Shown: positions 8,800-17,155 of the stretch, piece by piece
How positions within the stretch are numbered: the stretch's first letter is position 1
Layout: the number at the start of each line of letters is the position of its first letter
From: UBA7985 sp002690455
GTDB taxonomy: Bacteria; Pseudomonadota; Alphaproteobacteria; UBA7985
Direction: 5' to 3'
Assembly: GCA_965662775.1 (NCBI GenBank)
Contig: CBFIIW010000013.1
Span: 24,472 to 88,471, forward strand
Length of the DNA stretch: 64,000 nucleotides
The notes under the pieces: model-generated
Seen by the model: only the letters and a program-made list of their open reading frames with translations
Databases searched by the model: none
What the model was told of the DNA's origin: nothing
Program-made: the position numbers and the translations under genes

Positions 8800-9486
8800 A
8801 TGAATCGTATTCTTGTCGTTGATGACGACCCCCACATCCGCGAAGTGGTCCAGTTTGCATTGGATAAAGAAGGCTTTGACACGCTCGAAGCCGCTGATGG
8901 TGCCCAAGCACTGGAACGCTTTGCTGCTGACCGGCCTGACCTGATCGTGCTCGATATCACCATGCCAGAGCTAGACGGGACGGACGTCTGCCGCCGCATT
9001 CGCCAGAATAGTCGTATTCCGATCATCTTCCTGTCTTCTCGGGATGATGAGATTGATCGTGTGCTGGGGCTGGAGTTGGGCGGTGATGATTATATCACCA
9101 AGCCGTTTTCCCCGCGTGAACTGGTGGCACGGGTCAAGGCGGTGCTGCGGCGTCTGGAAAACGCGAAGTCCCAACGTGATGAAGGTACGGCGATCATGCA
9201 GCATGGACGGTTGTCCCTGAACCTTGATGACTTTACCGGCAGTTGGGAGGAGACGCCTGTTGTGCTGACCCTGACCGAATTCGGCATCATTCGCACGCTG
9301 ATGCAACGCCCGGGCAAGGTCTATTCACGTGATGACCTGATGAGCAGCGCTTATGAACTTTCGAGGATTGTTTCGGATCGAACGATAGACAGCCATGTAA
9401 GGCGGGTGCGCAAGAAGTTCGCCGACATCGGTGCCGATCCAGTCGAGACTGTTCACGGTATTGGTTACAAACTGGGTGATTGCTGA
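8800..9486 (+). CDS. OmpR/PhoB-family response regulator (CreB/ChvI-like)
   Basis: A 228-aa DNA-binding response regulator. The receiver domain (residues 1-120) has the acidic pocket VVDDDP, the phospho-acceptor Asp in LIVLDITMPELDG, a conserved switch position in IIFLSSRDDEID and Lys in ITKPFSPRELVARV. The C-terminal winged helix ends in TIDSHVRRVRKKF...VETVHGIGYKLG, typical of OmpR proteins. The partner histidine kinase starts within the last few bases or just after the stop, so translation is probably coupled. The receiver is close to CreB and ChvI types; I cannot choose between them, and no pckA or hprK neighbour supports ChvI. Confidence 0.93.
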   Translation: MNRILVVDDDPHIREVVQFALDKEGFDTLEAADGAQALERFAADRPDLIVLDITMPELDGTDVCRRIRQNSRIPIIFLSSRDDEIDRVLGLELGGDDYITKPFSPRELVARVKAVLRRLENAKSQRDEGTAIMQHGRLSLNLDDFTGSWEETPVVLTLTEFGIIRTLMQRPGKVYSRDDLMSSAYELSRIVSDRTIDSHVRRVRKKFADIGADPVETVHGIGYKLGDC

Positions 9487-9499
9487 GGCCGCCGGCGGT

Positions 9500-11224
9500 A
9501 TGGCACAGCCCGATCCCATCGCGCCCGCGCCCGCGCGTCAGCAGCAGGGTTCGCTCACCCAGCGGTCAATGATCGGTCGACCCCGGCTTTCGACCCTACT
9601 GCTGGCCGTCAACCTGATCCTGCTGATCGCGCCACTCAGCGGGATCTTTGCCATGCGGCTGTATGAGTCCGCTCTGCTTCGCCAGACGGAGTCTGCACTG
9701 CTGTCACAGAGTGCATTTATTGCCGCATCCTACCGCGCGGCCCTGGAACGCAATCGCATCCCGGAGCTTCAGGATGCTGATCTCTCTCATCCAGTGGCTC
9801 CGGCCTATGCCGTGGATCCTGCATCTGAGCCGCCCTGGCGTCCCCGCCCACCAGTGCTCGATCTGGCACGCGATAAACCCCTCTCCCCTGCGCCGCTACC
9901 GCTGGAAACTGCTGCCGTCCCGCACTGGCTGGCGGAGACAGTGGGGCGCGACCTGAGCCCCGTCATTGTCGAAGCCCATCGCTTCACCCTGTCTTCGATC
10001 CGGGTGCTCGACCACCGAGGGACTATCGTTGCGACCACGGCTGACAACCTGGGCCTCAGTGTCGCCCATTTGCCCGAGGTTGAGCGCGCGCTGTCGGGGG
10101 AGATCGTTTCGCTGCTGAGGGAGAAAGAAGAGTTTGAGGAGGGTCGCCGGGGCTTCAACGCCTTCGAGCGGTCTTCAGGGATTAGAGTGCACGTCGCCGC
10201 GCCGATTATCCTTAACAACCGGGTCATGGGCGGTGTGTTGTTGGGGCGCACCCCGTCGACACTGCGCAACGCCCTACGCAGCAAGGTGCGGATCTTCATC
10301 ATCGGCGGGGTGATGCTGGTGGTAATGGCACTTGCGCTGTCGTTGTTCCTTGCCGCAACTATTGTTGGGCCAGTCTCGCGCCTGATCCTACAGGCCAAGC
10401 AGGTTGCCAAGGGCCGGCGCGGCGGCATTCAGCCTCTGCGCTACCCTGTGACCGCTGACATTGCCGAGTTGTCTGAAGCGGTGGTGGCCATGGCCGATGC
10501 GCTGGAGAGCCGCTCTGAGTACATCCGAGGCTTTGCTGCTAATGTAAGCCACGAATTCAAGACCCCTCTGACCAGTATTCAGGGCGCAGTCGAACTCTTG
10601 CGCGATCACGCTGCCAGTATGGATGGAGACCGACGCGCGCGGTTCCTCGACAACATTGCCAAGGACAGTGACCGGCTGGCCCGTTTGGTGACCCGCTTGC
10701 TGGAGCTAGCGCGTGCAGATGTTATGCCGTCTGGCGGGTCGGGGAAGTGCCGCTTGGGCGACCTGCTGCTGGACTTACAGGATCAATACCGGGACCAGGG
10801 CCAGGACTTTGTGATCGAAGGGCTGGATCCCTCCGGGAAAGATGTCATCGTCGCCATGGATGGCGACAATCTGGCCTCTGTAGTCCGTAACCTGCTCGAT
10901 AACGCTTTGCGGCACGGCAAGAGCCATCCCCGGGTGGTGTTAGACGCTGAAGGGCTGGAAGAGTCCGCGGCGGATGCGGTGTTGGTGCTTCGGGTGATTG
11001 ATGATGGCCCAGGTGTTTCTGCAGCTAATGCCAGCCGGGTCTTTAATCCGTTCTTCACCACGGATAGAGAAGGCGGCGGAACGGGGCTTGGATTGGCACT
11101 GGTGCGCACGTTGGTCGAGGTACACGGGGGCCAGATCGCGTTGACGGATCGAAAGGACGGCTGTGAGTTTGTGGTAACCCTGCCGCGCTTGAAGGGGCCT
11201 CTGTCGGCTAATCCCGCCGCTTGA
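9500..11224 (+). CDS. Sensor histidine kinase (CreC-like)
   Basis: A 574-aa inner-membrane sensor kinase. TM1 lies at about 30-50 (LLLAVNLILLIAPLSGIFAM), followed by a periplasmic sensor of about 220 residues containing a PAS/CACHE-like HRGTIVATTADNLG segment, TM2 (IFIIGGVMLVVMALALSLFL), a HAMP, the HisKA box FAANVSHEFKTPLTS with the phospho-His, and the HATPase motifs VVRNLLDNALRHG, VIDDGPG and GGGTGLGLALV. ATG 9500 was picked; an in-frame GTG at 9476 would overlap the regulator. The Pro-rich stretch in the sensor (PRPPVLDLARDKPLSPAPLP) is unusual. It pairs with the regulator upstream; the stimulus is unknown. Confidence 0.93.
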   Translation: MAQPDPIAPAPARQQQGSLTQRSMIGRPRLSTLLLAVNLILLIAPLSGIFAMRLYESALLRQTESALLSQSAFIAASYRAALERNRIPELQDADLSHPVAPAYAVDPASEPPWRPRPPVLDLARDKPLSPAPLPLETAAVPHWLAETVGRDLSPVIVEAHRFTLSSIRVLDHRGTIVATTADNLGLSVAHLPEVERALSGEIVSLLREKEEFEEGRRGFNAFERSSGIRVHVAAPIILNNRVMGGVLLGRTPSTLRNALRSKVRIFIIGGVMLVVMALALSLFLAATIVGPVSRLILQAKQVAKGRRGGIQPLRYPVTADIAELSEAVVAMADALESRSEYIRGFAANVSHEFKTPLTSIQGAVELLRDHAASMDGDRRARFLDNIAKDSDRLARLVTRLLELARADVMPSGGSGKCRLGDLLLDLQDQYRDQGQDFVIEGLDPSGKDVIVAMDGDNLASVVRNLLDNALRHGKSHPRVVLDAEGLEESAADAVLVLRVIDDGPGVSAANASRVFNPFFTTDREGGGTGLGLALVRTLVEVHGGQIALTDRKDGCEFVVTLPRLKGPLSANPAA

Positions 11225-11298
11225 TCCCAAACGGCTTTATCGGTTATTTATCCGCGTCTTAGGGCGTGAACCAAGGCGTTCTGACGATGAGGTGCCGT

Positions 11299-11374
<76 letters not shown>

Positions 11375-11488
11375 CTTTCTCCCAATGGTATCAGATAAGA
11401 CGTTTGCTTCTTTCTCACTGAATTTCTGCCGGATCGAGGTCATCAGTTCGTCGAAGATAGCCATCGGTCACTCTGCGTTCGTGGAGAC

Positions 11489-11845
11489 CTAAACCCTTAT
11501 TCCGCAGAACCTGCATTTCATGACGTCTAGCTTGATCATCTCGGCGCATTGCGGGCAAGAAAATCGATCGCCCTTATCAATTGGTTCGGGCACGGCGTTA
11601 GGCACATTTACGTTCTGACTGAGATTCACGTTTGTCTCAAAGGGCCGTGCTCCGTCTCCAGGATTGAACGGCAGAAACATCTCGATGATTGCCCAGACGA
11701 ACCAGATCGGACCTGCGAAGATAAGAAGGAGGAGAGCAAGGACCCAATTGCGTCTGAAGGTCTGGATCATCCCTTTGAAGAGAAACACGATCACACCGAT
11801 CAGGATAACAGCGGCGATGATCCAACCGATAGCTTCAGTAGACAT
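11489..11845 (-). CDS. Two-TM membrane protein with C-terminal UPF0547-like zinc ribbon
   Basis: A 118-aa protein. Two hydrophobic helices (about residues 7-27 and 35-60, IIAAVILIGVIVFLFKG and VLALLLLIFAGPIWFVWAI) are followed by a polar linker. The C-terminal zinc ribbon CPQCAEMIKLDVMKCRFCG has two CxxC knuckles 13 residues apart, matching the UPF0547 pattern. The ribbon should be cytoplasmic and may bind metal, protein or nucleic acid. No operon partners: it faces the MFS gene across a 600-base gap. No function is known to me for this architecture. Confidence 0.8.
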   Translation of the reverse strand: MSTEAIGWIIAAVILIGVIVFLFKGMIQTFRRNWVLALLLLIFAGPIWFVWAIIEMFLPFNPGDGARPFETNVNLSQNVNVPNAVPEPIDKGDRFSCPQCAEMIKLDVMKCRFCGIRV

Positions 11846-12443
11846 AAATTAAGTCCTTGGGTGTGGCTTCATTTCGTTGATGGCTTTTGCACACGAGTTT
11901 GGGGTGGCCATCTATATCAAGTTGCTCTGCAAATACCATGGCGGCCTTGTTGGAACCCAAACAGCTCAACATTCCAGCGGTCCCAGCTCACGATGCTCTT
12001 ATCGTCGAGGACAGACCGGGAGTCGACACCGCGCATTTCGCTTGATTTGCCCTAACCCTAGCCTAAGCCAGTATCGCGAACGCCCGAGCCGTCGCCCATG
12101 TCGAGGTAAGGTCTTGGGCGGCACAGGCGAGCTCTTCTGGCCTCTCACCGGTTTCTCGATACCCGCCCCAGCGCTCTCGAGTCGGTTTTCATTGACCCAA
12201 TTGGACGGGGCAAGGGCGACCGACATCATAGGTCTGCCTGTTCATTGGGCAGAACCAGGGAGAATACGTGAGAGGAGTGCCTTGCTGAGAACCATTTCTA
12301 TCAGTGTAAAATCATTTGTCTTGTTTCATTAGTTTTTGTCCTACAGCTCAGTGAGCCGTGAGCCGTGAGCCGTGAGCCGTGAGCCGTGTGCCGTCCGTGT
12401 CGTCCGGTCAATCGCCCAAACCAATCAAACAAGGAGTGCACAC
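11846..12443. other. Intergenic region between zinc-ribbon gene and MFS transporter
   Basis: About 600 bases with no convincing gene: frames of 76-168 codons exist but have scrambled, Arg/Ser/Pro-rich translations and no binding sites. It must contain divergent promoters for the two flanking genes. The stretch 12270-12340 is AT-rich and is followed by the 7-bp tandem repeat listed separately. Confidence 0.5.
12351..12392 (+). repeat. 7-bp tandem repeat GTGAGCC (x5 plus one variant)
   Basis: Five perfect GTGAGCC units (12351-12385) and a sixth GTGTGCC lie 52 bases upstream of the chosen GTG start of the MFS gene, inside its probable leader or promoter. A 7-base unit is not a multiple of three. 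If translation began further upstream, slippage here would shift the frame. Confidence 0.95.
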
Positions 12444-13604
12444 GTGGTCGATCGTATGATTTGGGGAAGCCGTCTTGCTGTTGTCATTTGCCTGATCAGC
12501 TACGGGTGCTGGCTGTCCTATATTCCTTGGAAGGTCGACGTGCTTGATATCGAGTACGACATGTTTGGTTTTGCTCTGCTGGTATTTGGCGTCTTCAGCC
12601 TTGCCTCCATGTTGTTCGTAAGCCATGTGCTGTTACCCCGCTTTGGACCCAGGATTACGGGGCTGGCGGTTGTGGCCTTTGCCTTTGCGCTGATCATCTG
12701 GGTGTTTGCGCCGAACACCACGCTGTTCATCGTGCTCGCCGGACCGCTCAGCCTCGCCTTCGGTGTGATCCAGCCCTCCACGCTAGCGGTGATAACGCAA
12801 GCTGAGGATCGCTGCGGGCGTCGATTGCAGCCGCTTCATTGGGCATCTTTCTCGACGGGATCATTGTTGGGGCTGGTCATCGGGATGATCAGCCAGGCGC
12901 TTGCAATACCGCCAGTTCTCGTATTCGGCAGCTTGTTCATCCTCACCATCTCAGTGGGACTGTTCATCTTTTTTGTACCATTCCGCACCGTCACCTTCGA
13001 CCCGATCGTGAGCCCCGGATTCCGCATACCTTCGGGCCTGGTGCTGTTCCTCGGTGGGTTAGCCGCCCTTTCAATGGCGACGATTTCGATCATTCTAGAC
13101 TGGTCCGCCCTTTGGCTGACTCGGGATTTAGGGCTGGCGATCTCACTGGGAGGGACGGGCATCATGGCCTTCAATGTTGCGGAAATCGTCTCCCGTCTAT
13201 ACGGCGAAGCCTTGCTCAACCGTTTCGGCGAAGTCCTTGTTGCGGGCTGGGGCATGATACTCGGCTGTGTGATTTTTCTCGCGGTAGCCCTGTTTGGGAA
13301 CCCCTACCTGATCGTCTGCGGTTTTTGCTTTTTCGGCTTCTTTTCAGCCAACTTCATCCCTGTACTGTTCGGGGTCGCCGCACGGGAGCAGCCCAACAAC
13401 GCCGTTGCAGCGGTCAACGACGTCAATCTGCTGGCCTTCGCCGGCTTTCTCTTTGGCCCGCCAATAATCGGTTTTGTCGCAAAGTCAGTATCGATCACCG
13501 CCTGCATGATTATCGTTGGCATTGCCTGGGCGATCCTCGCGACCGCGTTGATGATGTCGCGCAAGCTGCATAACGCTGGTAGATTGATTTATAGCGAAGG
13601 CTAA
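12444..13604 (+). CDS. Major facilitator superfamily transporter
   Basis: A 386-aa inner-membrane carrier with about 12 hydrophobic segments. The start GTG 12444 is supported by a perfect AAGGAG at 12431-12436, seven bases upstream; the frame stays open upstream through the 7-bp repeat, but that region reads as Arg/Cys-rich non-membrane sequence. Segments run from LAVVICLISYGCWLSYIPW to ACMIIVGIAWAILATALMMS. A loop RFGPR after TM2 fits the MFS motif A position, and the central loop between TM6 and TM7 is short. The closest general resemblance is to uncharacterised or sugar/drug-efflux-like MFS members. The substrate is unknown, and no metabolic genes sit beside it. Confidence 0.85.
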   Translation: MVDRMIWGSRLAVVICLISYGCWLSYIPWKVDVLDIEYDMFGFALLVFGVFSLASMLFVSHVLLPRFGPRITGLAVVAFAFALIIWVFAPNTTLFIVLAGPLSLAFGVIQPSTLAVITQAEDRCGRRLQPLHWASFSTGSLLGLVIGMISQALAIPPVLVFGSLFILTISVGLFIFFVPFRTVTFDPIVSPGFRIPSGLVLFLGGLAALSMATISIILDWSALWLTRDLGLAISLGGTGIMAFNVAEIVSRLYGEALLNRFGEVLVAGWGMILGCVIFLAVALFGNPYLIVCGFCFFGFFSANFIPVLFGVAAREQPNNAVAAVNDVNLLAFAGFLFGPPIIGFVAKSVSITACMIIVGIAWAILATALMMSRKLHNAGRLIYSEG

Positions 13605-13774
13605 ATCCAGCTTAACCCTCTCTTTGGTTTCTCAAGCCTCCGCAGCCTCGCTGGCCCCTGCCTAACCCAGCCCCCCAGCACCCCTTCAACACAGTTTCCT
13701 GAGTTTCGGCGGAAACCTGTGTCCTGCACCCAAGTGTCGCGGCCTGCACAGCCTTGGGCGGTGGTTACCGGGAC

Positions 13775-14782
13775 TCAGGCCTCGCCGTCGTGGTTCTTCC
13801 GTGCGCGCATCTTTCGGCGCTGCCACAGGACTAGTCCGCCACCGATCGCGACCACCAAGCCATAGTCGATGATCGGAATGCGCAGGATTTCGTTGAGGTT
13901 GACCCAGCCCCGACCCGCGACGGCATAGACCCACAGCAACCCGCTGATGAAAGCTGCGTAAATCAGCCAGTGCATCAATCGGGGCAGGCCGAGCCCGTGC
14001 ATCTGTGTCACCACGAACAAGGCAGCGAAGCCAAAGAAGAACATCGGCCAGAATTCCTGACCTGCCACTACGGCGACTGTCACACCATGCGCCAGAACTG
14101 AGACTTCCAGGATGGCTGTCCACCAGCGGTTGGTGTGGACGCGTGTGAAGACGAAAGCGCCCTGTATTAATAAAAGGAAGGTGTAAAAGAAGCCGGTCAG
14201 ATGTCCTGGCGTGGTTTCCATGGGGTGAAACCAGTACGTGTAAACAACCGCCCAGGCAAAGTAGTAGCCGTGGTAACGGATGAGCCACTGGCGCGCCGGG
14301 ACCAGCCACATTCCGCCCCGACCAAAGGCAAGGCCACGGCGTGGTGCTTCCATAATCAATACGATCACCAGCAGGAAAATCACCGACACTTGGGAGGAAA
14401 AGACCGAAGTATCCTGCGCTAGCCCATCGTACCATATAGCTGTCTGCAGATAGTGTAGCCCGACAAAGGCAGCTGTACCCAGCAAGCCAACGACATTTAC
14501 GGGGTGCAAGGCGTCCCTGTCACGCAGGCGATTGCGATTGACCACGGCCCATCGAATGAGGCCCCAGAAAAACAGTTGATGCGAGAGGTAGAAACCCCAA
14601 GCCGTGGCCCGGGTCCAAAAGTCAGGGTTCGGCAGTTTCCAATAGTACCAAGCGGCACCCTGATCAGGCAGCAAGTCGATCTGGCGGAGCATGGGGTTGA
14701 GTAGCAAGATCGAGAGGGTGGCCAAGACGGCGCAGACCACTGCGACAGAGAAGACTACTTTCAAAAGTATGGATTTTTCCAT
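13775..14782 (-). CDS. Orphan polytopic membrane protein
   Basis: A 335-aa protein with about nine hydrophobic helices, rich in Trp, Tyr and His. After a signal-anchor-like start (MEKSILLKVVFSVAVVCAVL) a short extracytoplasmic loop contains DQGAAWYYWKLPNPDFWTR. Further helices carry paired aromatic/His motifs such as FYLSHQLFFWGLIRW, VGLHYLQTAIWYD, LIRYHGYYFAWAVVYTYWFHP and VTQMHGLGLPRLMHW. Several intramembrane His residues (SHQ, LHY, YHGYY, MHGLGLP) could bind haem, metal or a quinone, but no known family signature is seen. It ends in a basic cytoplasmic tail. It stands alone, without operon partners. Confidence 0.75.
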   Translation of the reverse strand: MEKSILLKVVFSVAVVCAVLATLSILLLNPMLRQIDLLPDQGAAWYYWKLPNPDFWTRATAWGFYLSHQLFFWGLIRWAVVNRNRLRDRDALHPVNVVGLLGTAAFVGLHYLQTAIWYDGLAQDTSVFSSQVSVIFLLVIVLIMEAPRRGLAFGRGGMWLVPARQWLIRYHGYYFAWAVVYTYWFHPMETTPGHLTGFFYTFLLLIQGAFVFTRVHTNRWWTAILEVSVLAHGVTVAVVAGQEFWPMFFFGFAALFVVTQMHGLGLPRLMHWLIYAAFISGLLWVYAVAGRGWVNLNEILRIPIIDYGLVVAIGGGLVLWQRRKMRARKNHDGEA

Positions 14783-14893
14783 TTCGAGCCCTCCCAGTCT
14801 GGTTTCATATTCAAACTGATTTACGACTTAAAGCAGGGTAGGCCGCAGTCCGCGAAACCGCATAACGTACAATCAAGAGTATTGGGAAGAGGT

Positions 14894-15286
14894 TCAACCT
14901 TGCGCAGAATCTATCGTCGATTCGACGGTGCTTACCTCTGCCGTTCTGGTTGCCTCGGTTTTAGAACTCTTGGCTTTCTTGGCCTTATTGGTCTGCTTCT
15001 TCCGCGTCCTCTTTTCCGCGGTAGCATCTTTCGAAGCTGCGAGACCCTTGGCGGCAATTAGGGCAAGTGCTTTGTCACCATGTCTGAATTCATTGTCTTC
15101 AAAGTCGATGATGCCGTTGCTCAGCGCGGCCATGGCGAGTCGGATATAGAGCGGGATGTCGTGGCTACCCTTCTCGTAATTCTGCACCATGCGCGACTTG
15201 AGACCGAGCAGAAAGGCGGCTTCTTTCTGCGTCAGCTTCAGCCCTTTGCGCCAGGCTTTGAACCAGTGAGGAGCTTTCTTTTTCAT
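14894..15286 (-). CDS. XRE-family DNA-binding protein with lysine-rich tail
   Basis: A 130-aa protein. Residues 8-60 form a Cro/CI-type helix-turn-helix (LTQKEAAFLLGLKSRMVQNYEKG). The recognition helix SRMVQNYEKG fits the family. Residues 85-130 are Lys/Thr/Ala-rich, ending in a Ser/Thr/Glu tail, reminiscent of histone-like extensions that bind DNA non-specifically. It is divergent from a tiny ORF, with an inverted repeat in between that could be its own operator. Its base composition is less GC-rich than the neighbours, which hints at acquisition. Confidence 0.82.
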   Translation of the reverse strand: MKKKAPHWFKAWRKGLKLTQKEAAFLLGLKSRMVQNYEKGSHDIPLYIRLAMAALSNGIIDFEDNEFRHGDKALALIAAKGLAASKDATAEKRTRKKQTNKAKKAKSSKTEATRTAEVSTVESTIDSAQG

Positions 15287-15294
15287 TCCAAAAC

Positions 15295-15309
15295 ACGCAA
15301 AATTTGCGT
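15295..15309. promoter_or_regulatory. Inverted repeat ACGCAAA-N-TTTGCGT, candidate operator
   Basis: Seven-base arms (15295-15301, 15303-15309) around a single centre base lie 9 bases upstream of the XRE start and 52 bases upstream of the facing small ORF. A half-site-like ATTGCGT recurs at 15342-15348, and a TATACAT that could serve as a -10 box lies between them. The placement suits an autoregulated divergent promoter. This is inference from position and symmetry. Confidence 0.5.
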
Positions 15310-15360
15310 CTCTAATCTAATTGTGCTACTGATATACATACATTGCGTATGAGGTGCTCT

Positions 15361-15507
15361 ATGACAAGCCACATGATCTTGTTCCGGGCGAACCTTGCAA
15401 AGCCTGCGGCTCAGCCGCACCAGCCTGTTTGGAACGCTCGTCCGTCCGTTAAAACCCGCGGTTCACTTACCGCCGTAACGCCAGTGCTCACCAAAAAGAC
15501 CAACTAA
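15361..15507 (+). CDS. Possible small protein (48 aa) divergent from XRE gene
   Basis: ATG 15361 to TAA 15507 is preceded by GAGGTG (15351-15356) with suitable spacing. The product starts MTSHMILFRANLAKP and ends LTAVTPVLTKKTN; it is basic, without a membrane helix or known domain. It is close to the regulator's operator-like palindrome, which is the main reason to list it. It could equally be a leader peptide or not translated. Confidence 0.35.
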   Translation: MTSHMILFRANLAKPAAQPHQPVWNARPSVKTRGSLTAVTPVLTKKTN

Positions 15508-15578
15508 GCAGTTGTGTCCGGGAAATCCATGCGGCATGAATTTTCATGCTGAGTGGATGACCCCGGAGAGCCCCTTAA

Positions 15579-16103
15579 ATGGACCTGAGCGCACTGATCC
15601 GAGACGTACCGGATTACCCTAAACCCGGCATTCTTTTCAAAGACATCACGCCCTTGCTTGCTGACGGCGCAGCGATGCGCGAGGTTACGGCGCAATTTGC
15701 TGTACGCGCGGCAGAGCTAAAGGCCGATGCTATCGCAGGAATTGAAGCCCGTGGCTTTATTTTTGCGCCGGCAGTGGCGGCTCAGATGGGATTGCCGTTT
15801 ATCCCGGTGCGTAAAGAGGGCAAGTTGCCTTACGACTGCGTGACCCACTCCTACGATCTCGAATACGGCTCAGACACGCTGCAGATCCATGTAGACGCGC
15901 TTCGCGCAGGGCAGCGGGTGGTGATCGTCGACGACTTGATTGCAACCGGTGGCACGGCAGGTGCGACGGTGGAATTGGTACGAAAGTTGGGGGCTGTGCC
16001 GGCCTGCGCGCTGTTCCTTATCGAACTCGACGGGCTCGGTGGCCGGGACGAGATTGAGGGCCGGGGCGTGCGGGTGGAGTCGCTGATCAGCTACGAGGTC
16101 TGA
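15579..16103 (+). CDS. apt: Adenine phosphoribosyltransferase
   Basis: A 174-aa soluble purine-salvage enzyme that makes AMP from adenine and PRPP. Hallmarks are the N-terminal IRDVPDYPKPGILFKDITPLL, the adenine-site loop IEARGFIFAPAVA, the flexible-loop region VRKEGKLPYD and the PRPP-binding loop VVIVDDLIATGGTAGA. Length is normal for bacterial Apt. It is transcribed alone and converges with metA. Confidence 0.97.
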   Translation: MDLSALIRDVPDYPKPGILFKDITPLLADGAAMREVTAQFAVRAAELKADAIAGIEARGFIFAPAVAAQMGLPFIPVRKEGKLPYDCVTHSYDLEYGSDTLQIHVDALRAGQRVVIVDDLIATGGTAGATVELVRKLGAVPACALFLIELDGLGGRDEIEGRGVRVESLISYEV

Positions 16104-16169
16104 TCATCCGGTCGGCCAGCCTGCTTGGTCCCCTGGTACATCGGCTCAAAGCGCCCAGCAGATGATTGG

Positions 16170-17087
16170 TTAAAGGTCGTCCAGATTGAATGGCGTGTTC
16201 TGGTATACCCAGTTGACCCAATTGCCGTAGAGAATGTGTGCGTGGCTGCGCCATTTGTTTGGCGGGGTCTGCGTTGGGTCGTCTCCCGGAAAATAGTTGC
16301 TTGGCAGAATGATAGACTGCCCCGCCTGGACATCGCGTTCGTATTCCTCCCGCAGTGTCTGGCTGTCATACTCCAGATGATTGAACATGTAGAATCGCCG
16401 GTTGGCATCGTCGGCCAGCAGGCCAAGACCGGCTGTGTCGTTTTCCGCCAGCACCGTGAGGTTGGCTATCGACGCCACGTCGACGCGACGGTTTTCTGTA
16501 TGGCGAGACACCGGCACTTCAAACAGATCGGCAATCCCCTGCATCAAAGGATGTGTGGGAATTAAATTGCGGTGCTCGAAGATGCCGAACCGCTTGGGCA
16601 CGTCGGCAATCAGATGCTTCGGTACGCCGTTAAAGTGGTTCAAGGCTGCTTGGGCACCCCAGCAGATGGCGAACATCGAAAAGACGTTGGTCGTGGTCCA
16701 GTCAAAGATTTCCTGCAACTCTGGCCAGTATTTGACGTCATGGAATTCGAGCGTCTCTATCGGCGCACCGGTAACCATAAAACCGTCGAAGCGCTCAGAG
16801 CGCACCTCGTCCCACGCGCGGTAGAAGGTATCCATGTGCTCGGAGGCGGTATTGGTGCCTCGATACGTTGAGGTTTCCACCAGCGTCAAGTCTACTTGCA
16901 GCGGCGTGGAACCGAGCAGTCGGGCGAGTTGGGTTTCTGTGGCAATCTTCAGCGGCATAAGGTTGAGAATGGCGATCCGCAAGGGGCGAATATCCTGCTT
17001 TTCCGCGCGGCTCTCGCGCATGACCTTTACGCCCTCATCACGAAGCGTTTCTGCGGCTGGGAGTCCGTCTGGTACTCGGATCGGCAT
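16170..17087 (-). CDS. metA: Homoserine O-acyltransferase MetA, predicted acetyl-CoA specific
   Basis: A 305-aa enzyme for the first committed step of methionine synthesis. The fold is class-I glutamine-amidotransferase-like, with nucleophile Cys142 in ICWGAQAAL, His in VSRHTENR and the catalytic His-Leu-Glu of FNHLEYD. Residue 111, in TGAPIETLEF, is Glu. In characterised MetA proteins Glu111 goes with acetyl-CoA and Gly111 with succinyl-CoA, so this one should be an acetyltransferase despite the MetA fold. No SAM-II-like riboswitch is visible in the 68 bases upstream. It follows a P-loop ATPase gene on the same strand. Confidence 0.93.
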   Translation of the reverse strand: MPIRVPDGLPAAETLRDEGVKVMRESRAEKQDIRPLRIAILNLMPLKIATETQLARLLGSTPLQVDLTLVETSTYRGTNTASEHMDTFYRAWDEVRSERFDGFMVTGAPIETLEFHDVKYWPELQEIFDWTTTNVFSMFAICWGAQAALNHFNGVPKHLIADVPKRFGIFEHRNLIPTHPLMQGIADLFEVPVSRHTENRRVDVASIANLTVLAENDTAGLGLLADDANRRFYMFNHLEYDSQTLREEYERDVQAGQSIILPSNYFPGDDPTQTPPNKWRSHAHILYGNWVNWVYQNTPFNLDDL

Positions 17088-17155
17088 GATCGTTTAATCT
17101 CTGTCTTTGGCGCTGAGGCTGGCCCCGCCTCTGCTACGGGCCCGGGCCAGTGGCA

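Noticed and set aside
17088..17155. SAM-II riboswitch before metA
   Set aside because: Only 68 bases lie between metA and the upstream gene, with no pseudoknot-like pattern visible.
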